This document shows, in pieces, positions 59,576 to 64,000 of a DNA stretch of 64,000 bases. The notes below the pieces were generated by a model that saw nothing but the letters and a program-made list of their open reading frames with translations, was not told where the DNA came from and did no database searches. Every line of letters starts with the position of its first letter. Within the stretch, counting starts at the first letter, position 1. This stretch comes from an uncultured bacterium (lineage in GTDB: Bacteria; Bacteroidota; Bacteroidia; Bacteroidales; Bacteroidaceae), in NCBI GenBank assembly GCA_945829425.1, contig CALZUQ010000004.1, positions 19,337 to 83,336 of the forward strand, given 5' to 3'. The position numbers and the translations under genes are program-made.

Positions 59576-62167
59576 ATGAAAAAGTATTTCTTTATTATTT
59601 TTGCATTGGTGATGATGAATGTCACCAATGCCTACGCTAAGAAGTTCTACCACTATGGTAATACGCTCACCTTCCTCTGCGACGACGAGACGATGACGGC
59701 AGAGGTGGCGGGAACGTACCATGTGGAGACGAGCGGCACCATCACCGTGCCAGAGACATTCGTGGCAAAGGACGGAAAGACATATACCGTTACAGCCATC
59801 GGCGATGATTTCCTGTATTTTCACGGCTGTTTATATTCTCAGAATTGTAGTGAAGTGGTATTGCCCAAGACCATAAAGTCGATAGGCAAATATGCCTTCT
59901 GTGAGACAAACATCAAAAGCATCAACCTGCCGGAAGGACTGGAGTCAATAGGCGAGGCGGCATTCAAGGATTGCAGCAATCTCGAGTTGGCTGAACTGCC
60001 ATCCACGCTGAAGCATCTTGACGACTGGGCTTTTTACAGATGTGCAAATATAACAATATCCACACTGCCAGAGTCGATAGAGACTTTGGGCAAAGGAGTG
60101 TTTGGACATAATGGTCTGGGGGGCAAGATTACATCGTTCACATTCCCCGACCATATAACGGAACTGCCCGACAGTATGTTCTATGATAGAAGTGGAATGA
60201 AGGAAATCCATTTGCCGGCAAGTTTGAAGAAGATTGGCACGCATGTCATCTGCTATACCGATATAACAGAACTGGTAGTACCCGAAAGTGTCACAGAGAT
60301 AGCGGATGCCGCCTTTATGGGCGCCCCTCTGACAAACGTAGTGCTTCCCAAGTCGCTGAAAAGGGTGCCTGCCTTGGCATTTGCCCGTACGAATATGAAG
60401 AATCTCGACTTTCTGCCTGAAGGAATAACGGAAATTGGTGACCAGGCGTTCTATCGTTCACAACTGGAGGAAGCCAATATCCCGGAGGGCGTAACGACAA
60501 TAGGTTCTAATTTATTCTTGTCGAGCCGCAATCTGGAAACAGTGCATTTCCCGTCAACACTTGTGGATGTAACAGGATGGCCGTTAGACGATTGTCCAAA
60601 CCTGAAGAGCTTTACCATTTCCGAGGACAACCCGTCGCTTAAGATGACTGCCGACTCAGTCATGACATGCAATGTGAGCGATGGCCGACGTTTGTTGTAC
60701 GTCGCCCCGTCGGCAATGGTTGACAGAACGTTCGTCTTGCCTGACGATATAACGGAAATTGGCGACAATGCCTTTGGCACCTATAGACAGGTCAGTCACT
60801 TTGAGTTTCCCGAGGGTTTGAGGCGCATAGGCAATTCAAACTTCAAAAGTTCCACGATAAAAAAAGTTGTCCTTCCCTCCACCCTTGAAGAACTGGGCGA
60901 TGAGGTTTTTTCTTCATGTGAGTCGTTAGAGGAGGTTGTGCTGCCTGATAAATTGAAGAGAATACCAGCCAAGGCTTTCTTTTTATGTGAGAATTTATCA
61001 AAATTGAATTGGCCCGAAGAGTTGGAGGAAATAGGGGAAAAGGCTTTTCTTTTAGCAAATCTGCCTTCGGAGGTGATATTGCCCAAAAGTGTAAAGCATA
61101 TCAGCGCGAGCGCCTTCCGTGGTTGGGTAAACCCTATCGAGAACTTTGTACTGCCTGATGGACTTAGTACTATTGAGCCTTATACCTTCTTTACCCGCGA
61201 ACTTCCCAACGGCATTGTCATTCCTAACAGTGTAAGACGAATAGACTATTGTGCGTTCGAATTATGCCAGCTGAAAGACATCGTGATACCAGAGGGTGTG
61301 GAATACTTAGGTGAGAGATGTTACTATGATAATCACGCCACACAGGTTTCTCTGCCGTCAACACTGAGATACATTGACACGCGAGCTTTTGAAAATAATA
61401 ACTTCGAAACCGTCATTCTTCCTGAAGGATTGAAGAGAATAGGAGTTCATGGCTTCTATAACAATGTTTTTCTGAAAGAGGTGGCTATACCTTATGGCGT
61501 TGAGGTTTGTCCGTATGCCTTCGGTAGATGTACAGGATTGGAGAAGGCGACCTTCCCTGAGGATCTGCAGATAATCCATCCGGGACTATTCTCTGGCTGC
61601 ACAAGCCTTAAGAGCGTAGTACTGCCCAAGAATCTCATAGCTTTAGAAAACGAGATATTCGACGGCTGCTCCGCCTTGGAGGAGATTGATTTCCCTAAGA
61701 CGTTGGAGTGCATCGGCAACTGGGTGTTCCGCGGCACAAACCTTAAGAAAGCCGATCTGTCGCACACATCGCTGCGTAACATCATTTGGGAGGCATTTGC
61801 CGACAACAAGAGCCTCACTGAGGTGCGTCTGCCTGCCACATGCAATTTCGTAGGCGCGAAGGCTTTTGCGGGTTGCGACAACATCAGCGTTGTGGAAGTC
61901 CTCGCCACCGAGCCGCCGACGGCAGAGGCTGAGGCATTCCAGTCGCCTGTAACTGACAATGCCGTACTCATCGTGCCGGAAGGCTCTGAGCAGGCCTACC
62001 GCAACGCCGAGGTATGGAAGGAGTTCAAGAACATCGCCACGCCGACTGGAGTAAAATCCACCATTGCAGACTCTGAAAATGAAGGTCGCATCTATGACCT
62101 GCGAGGAGTTGAGATGAAGTCAGAGAAGGGTATATATATAAAAGGTGGTAAGGTGAGAATTAATTAA
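59576..62167 (+). CDS. BspA-like LRR secreted protein (863 aa)
   Basis: A paralogue of the 51613 product over the whole length: same signal-peptide region (MNVTNAYAKKFYHYGNTLTFLCDDET), same number and order of BspA-type repeats, same spacer. Identity is moderate in the middle and almost complete over the last about 180 residues before the tail, which suggests gene conversion. The final tail RIYDLRGVEMKSEKGIYIKGGKVRIN differs from the 51613 paralogue and equals that of the 54283 protein. The next LRR gene starts 5 bp downstream. Surface adhesion or binding is inferred from the family. Confidence 0.88.
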   Translation: MKKYFFIIFALVMMNVTNAYAKKFYHYGNTLTFLCDDETMTAEVAGTYHVETSGTITVPETFVAKDGKTYTVTAIGDDFLYFHGCLYSQNCSEVVLPKTIKSIGKYAFCETNIKSINLPEGLESIGEAAFKDCSNLELAELPSTLKHLDDWAFYRCANITISTLPESIETLGKGVFGHNGLGGKITSFTFPDHITELPDSMFYDRSGMKEIHLPASLKKIGTHVICYTDITELVVPESVTEIADAAFMGAPLTNVVLPKSLKRVPALAFARTNMKNLDFLPEGITEIGDQAFYRSQLEEANIPEGVTTIGSNLFLSSRNLETVHFPSTLVDVTGWPLDDCPNLKSFTISEDNPSLKMTADSVMTCNVSDGRRLLYVAPSAMVDRTFVLPDDITEIGDNAFGTYRQVSHFEFPEGLRRIGNSNFKSSTIKKVVLPSTLEELGDEVFSSCESLEEVVLPDKLKRIPAKAFFLCENLSKLNWPEELEEIGEKAFLLANLPSEVILPKSVKHISASAFRGWVNPIENFVLPDGLSTIEPYTFFTRELPNGIVIPNSVRRIDYCAFELCQLKDIVIPEGVEYLGERCYYDNHATQVSLPSTLRYIDTRAFENNNFETVILPEGLKRIGVHGFYNNVFLKEVAIPYGVEVCPYAFGRCTGLEKATFPEDLQIIHPGLFSGCTSLKSVVLPKNLIALENEIFDGCSALEEIDFPKTLECIGNWVFRGTNLKKADLSHTSLRNIIWEAFADNKSLTEVRLPATCNFVGAKAFAGCDNISVVEVLATEPPTAEAEAFQSPVTDNAVLIVPEGSEQAYRNAEVWKEFKNIATPTGVKSTIADSENEGRIYDLRGVEMKSEKGIYIKGGKVRIN

Positions 62168-62172
62168 AAACA

Positions 62173-63558
62173 ATGATCATGAAGTATTTCGCATTATTGC
62201 TGTCGGTTATTACCATGTTGATTACCACAGGAGAAGTTAAGGCACAGGTTGCCAGTGAAGAAACGCGAGAGAATATCGTTGTTGATGGTCTTGCATACGT
62301 TATCTTCAAGAATGCCAAGACTGCCGCCGTTATTCCCAATTACTATTATGACGACAACAAGGAGCTGCACCTTCTGTGTGACCCCTATGCTGGCGACATC
62401 GCCGTACCGGCAACAATCACAGTGGAAGGCGTGGACTACACCGTGACCGAACTGGCAGAAGACGCGTTTTGGGCGTCTGACGTAACAAGTCTCTCGCTTC
62501 CATCGACAATAAAGAAGCTTGGCACCAACTCAATAGTTTTTTGCACGGAGCTAAAGAAGGTCAACATACCGGCATCGGTGGAGGAAATTAGCGACGGAGT
62601 GTTTGGTATTTGTGGGGAAATCACCGATTTCACTCTTGACGAGGGCAATAGCCACTTCATCATGGAGTCGGACATGCTGATGACTGCCGACAAGAAGAGG
62701 CTGATACACCTTTTCTATGCCAGGGATGAGAACAAGACCGTGAACGTGAGCTTCCCAACCACCATAACCGCCATAGACAATTACGCATTGGCATTCTGTC
62801 GTTCAGTAAAGGAAATCAAACTGCACGAGGGGGTGGAGAAAATAGGAAGGTACGCATTTGCCTGGTGCTCACTCTCCTCGATTGAGATACCTTCCTCAGT
62901 GACCTATCTCGGAGAGGGCTTCGCGGCTGTGAATGAGGGCTTGAAGAAGATAAGCGTGGCAGAGGGTAACACCTGCTGCAAGCTCGTTGACAACGTGCTG
63001 TATGACGCTGACATGAAATTCCTCTATATGGTGCTTCCAGGAATCAATAACATAGATATAGCGGAGACGGTGACGAAAATAGGAAAACACGGAATAGAGG
63101 AAACGGAGTTGGAAACCCTTGTCATACCCGACTCGGTGAAGGAGATTGACGTACAGGCAATAATAAACAACCCAAAGCTCAAGACAGTGGTGATTGGCTC
63201 TGGTATGGAATCAGCCGAGATAATGGCATTGGACGAGAACGAGAGCCTTGAGGCAATCTACCTGAGACGTGAGACACCTGCCGATATCAAGTATGACCTG
63301 TTTGAAGACGAGTATTACGACAAGGTGACGCTTTATGTGCCTACGGGAACAAAAGGAGCCTATGCACTTGCCCCATATTGGGGAAAGTTCAAGACCATTG
63401 AGGAATTCACACCAACAGCCCTGCACCATGTGAAGGCTGAGACCAAGGGGGTCGAGGAACAGATTTACAGTGTGGACGGCTCACGGTGCACGACCTTGCA
63501 TCGTGGTCTCAACATCCTGAGGAGTCAAGGAGAAACGAGAAAGGTAATGTCTCATTAA
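62173..63558 (+). CDS. BspA-like LRR secreted protein (461 aa)
   Basis: The full-length version of the deleted gene at 56811. Signal peptide ends VKAQ. An N-terminal cap (VASEETRENIVVDGLAYVIFKNAKTAAVIPNYY) is followed by about 11 BspA-type repeats, with an 'island' LDEGNSHFIMESDMLMTADKKRLIHLFYARDENKTVNVSFP, a pattern common in this family. The C-terminus (VEEQIYSVDGSRCTTLHRGLNILRSQGETRKVMSH) is a shortened relative of the YDLxG..GxYIxxGK tail. It begins 5 bp after the preceding LRR gene and is followed by the repeat tract and a second C11 gene. Confidence 0.87.
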   Translation: MIMKYFALLLSVITMLITTGEVKAQVASEETRENIVVDGLAYVIFKNAKTAAVIPNYYYDDNKELHLLCDPYAGDIAVPATITVEGVDYTVTELAEDAFWASDVTSLSLPSTIKKLGTNSIVFCTELKKVNIPASVEEISDGVFGICGEITDFTLDEGNSHFIMESDMLMTADKKRLIHLFYARDENKTVNVSFPTTITAIDNYALAFCRSVKEIKLHEGVEKIGRYAFAWCSLSSIEIPSSVTYLGEGFAAVNEGLKKISVAEGNTCCKLVDNVLYDADMKFLYMVLPGINNIDIAETVTKIGKHGIEETELETLVIPDSVKEIDVQAIINNPKLKTVVIGSGMESAEIMALDENESLEAIYLRRETPADIKYDLFEDEYYDKVTLYVPTGTKGAYALAPYWGKFKTIEEFTPTALHHVKAETKGVEEQIYSVDGSRCTTLHRGLNILRSQGETRKVMSH

Positions 63559-63921
63559 CTGAACTTTTGAGTACTATGTGGACGGATTAGGCTGGAAGCC
63601 TATACTTTGAGTAACCCGGGACGAAGTCTCCGGACTATGCCAAGGTCTCCCCCACCCTCTGCTTAGAGGGCAGTACCTTGCACGCCTCTGCTGCATAAGT
63701 GATGTACTGGCTTCCAGCCAGTACCTTAACCTTGACTTGAAACCTGGAACCTGAAACCTGAAACCTGAAACTTGAAACCTGAAACTTGAAACCTGAAACC
63801 TGAAACCAGGAACTTGAAACCTGAAATCTGGAACTTGAAACCAGGAACTTGAAACCTGAAACTTGAAACCTGGAACTTGACAATTATACATTATACATTG
63901 TAAATTATAATAAAAGACAAT
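63559..63921. other. 363-bp intergenic region with short-repeat tract (second copy)
   Basis: An almost base-for-base copy of 57342-57704, offset by 6217 bp, with its GTACTGGCT hairpin and GAAACCTG tract (63724-63881). Differences are single bases (for example CATTAACA versus CATTAACT). Confidence 0.9.
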
Positions 63922-64000
63922 ATGAAAAAGAACAAATGGTTCACAATGCTGCTGATGGCAGCAATGTGTGTGTTAGGATTCACATCGTGCAGTGACGACG
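63922..64000 (+). CDS. C11 protease lipoprotein, second copy (partial, runs off the window)
   Basis: The first 26 codons (MKKNKWFTMLLMAAMCVLGFTSCSDD) are identical in protein to the C11 gene at 57705, with a few synonymous changes in the DNA. This shows that the LRR-C11 cassette is tandemly repeated and continues beyond the window. Confidence 0.85.
   Translation, partial: MKKNKWFTMLLMAAMCVLGFTSCSDD

Overview
The window looks like a chromosome segment of a Prevotella-like member of the Bacteroidales. The reasons are: many promoters of the Bacteroidetes form (TTTG or TTG, about 20 bp, then TAnnTTTG); type III glutamine synthetase; an LptD-family outer-membrane protein end; secreted proteins with type IX-like or Prevotella-style C-terminal signals; acidic lipoprotein N-termini of the surface-export kind; and a large set of BspA-like leucine-rich repeat (LRR) proteins. 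I see no tRNA, rRNA, CRISPR array, transposase or integrase.

Positions 1-36000 are mostly housekeeping. In order they hold the LptD-like end, a CPA2 cation/proton antiporter, a pectin pair (a GH28 and a GH28-GH105 fusion), a convergent lipoprotein, a YitT-type membrane protein, a long repeat-rich non-coding stretch, then leuB, metA (with the acetyl-CoA type residue Glu111), a U32/RlhA-like protein, a zinc-ribbon lipoprotein and a DUF4923 protein. Three secreted proteins follow (a repeat protein, a subtilisin-like protease and an LRR protein), then a DUF389 membrane protein, the lysine genes dapF-dapL, and a nitrogen block of beta-barrel protein, P-II, AmtB and GlnN.

Positions 34900-64000 are an accessory island. 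Two AAA-ATPase/PD-(D/E)XK genes have duplicated promoters. After them come a BMP-family binding lipoprotein, a lipoprotein that fuses a type-1 periplasmic-binding-like domain to a legumain-type C13 cysteine protease, a 2588-residue modular secreted protein and a small lipoprotein. Next come debris of a second copy of the ATPase-lipoprotein junction, and then a tandem array of LRR proteins and clostripain-type C11 protease lipoproteins. The LRR(461 aa)-C11-LRR(863 aa) unit repeats with a 5.4-6.2 kb offset and runs off the window. Two clan-CD (caspase-fold) surface proteases set among LRR surface proteins is the most striking protein-level feature.

At nucleic-acid level the main discovery candidate is a family of about 200-bp inverted-repeat elements (16677-16873, 25490-25688, 36495-36712). 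They have matched termini (AGGTGGGTTCT/AGAACCCACCT) and a conserved apex GAGGGAG-hairpin-TGACCGA. The stem sequences differ between copies but stay paired, often through G-U wobble, which points to a structured RNA or a hairpin-forming mobile element. Two copies sit just downstream of strong promoters in 5' leaders. Other non-coding oddities are a five-unit 23-bp array of CATAAGTTATG dyads, a cluster of seven GTTAAC sites, tandem hairpins between glnK and amtB, and phased 22-bp A-tract repeats upstream of an ATPase promoter.
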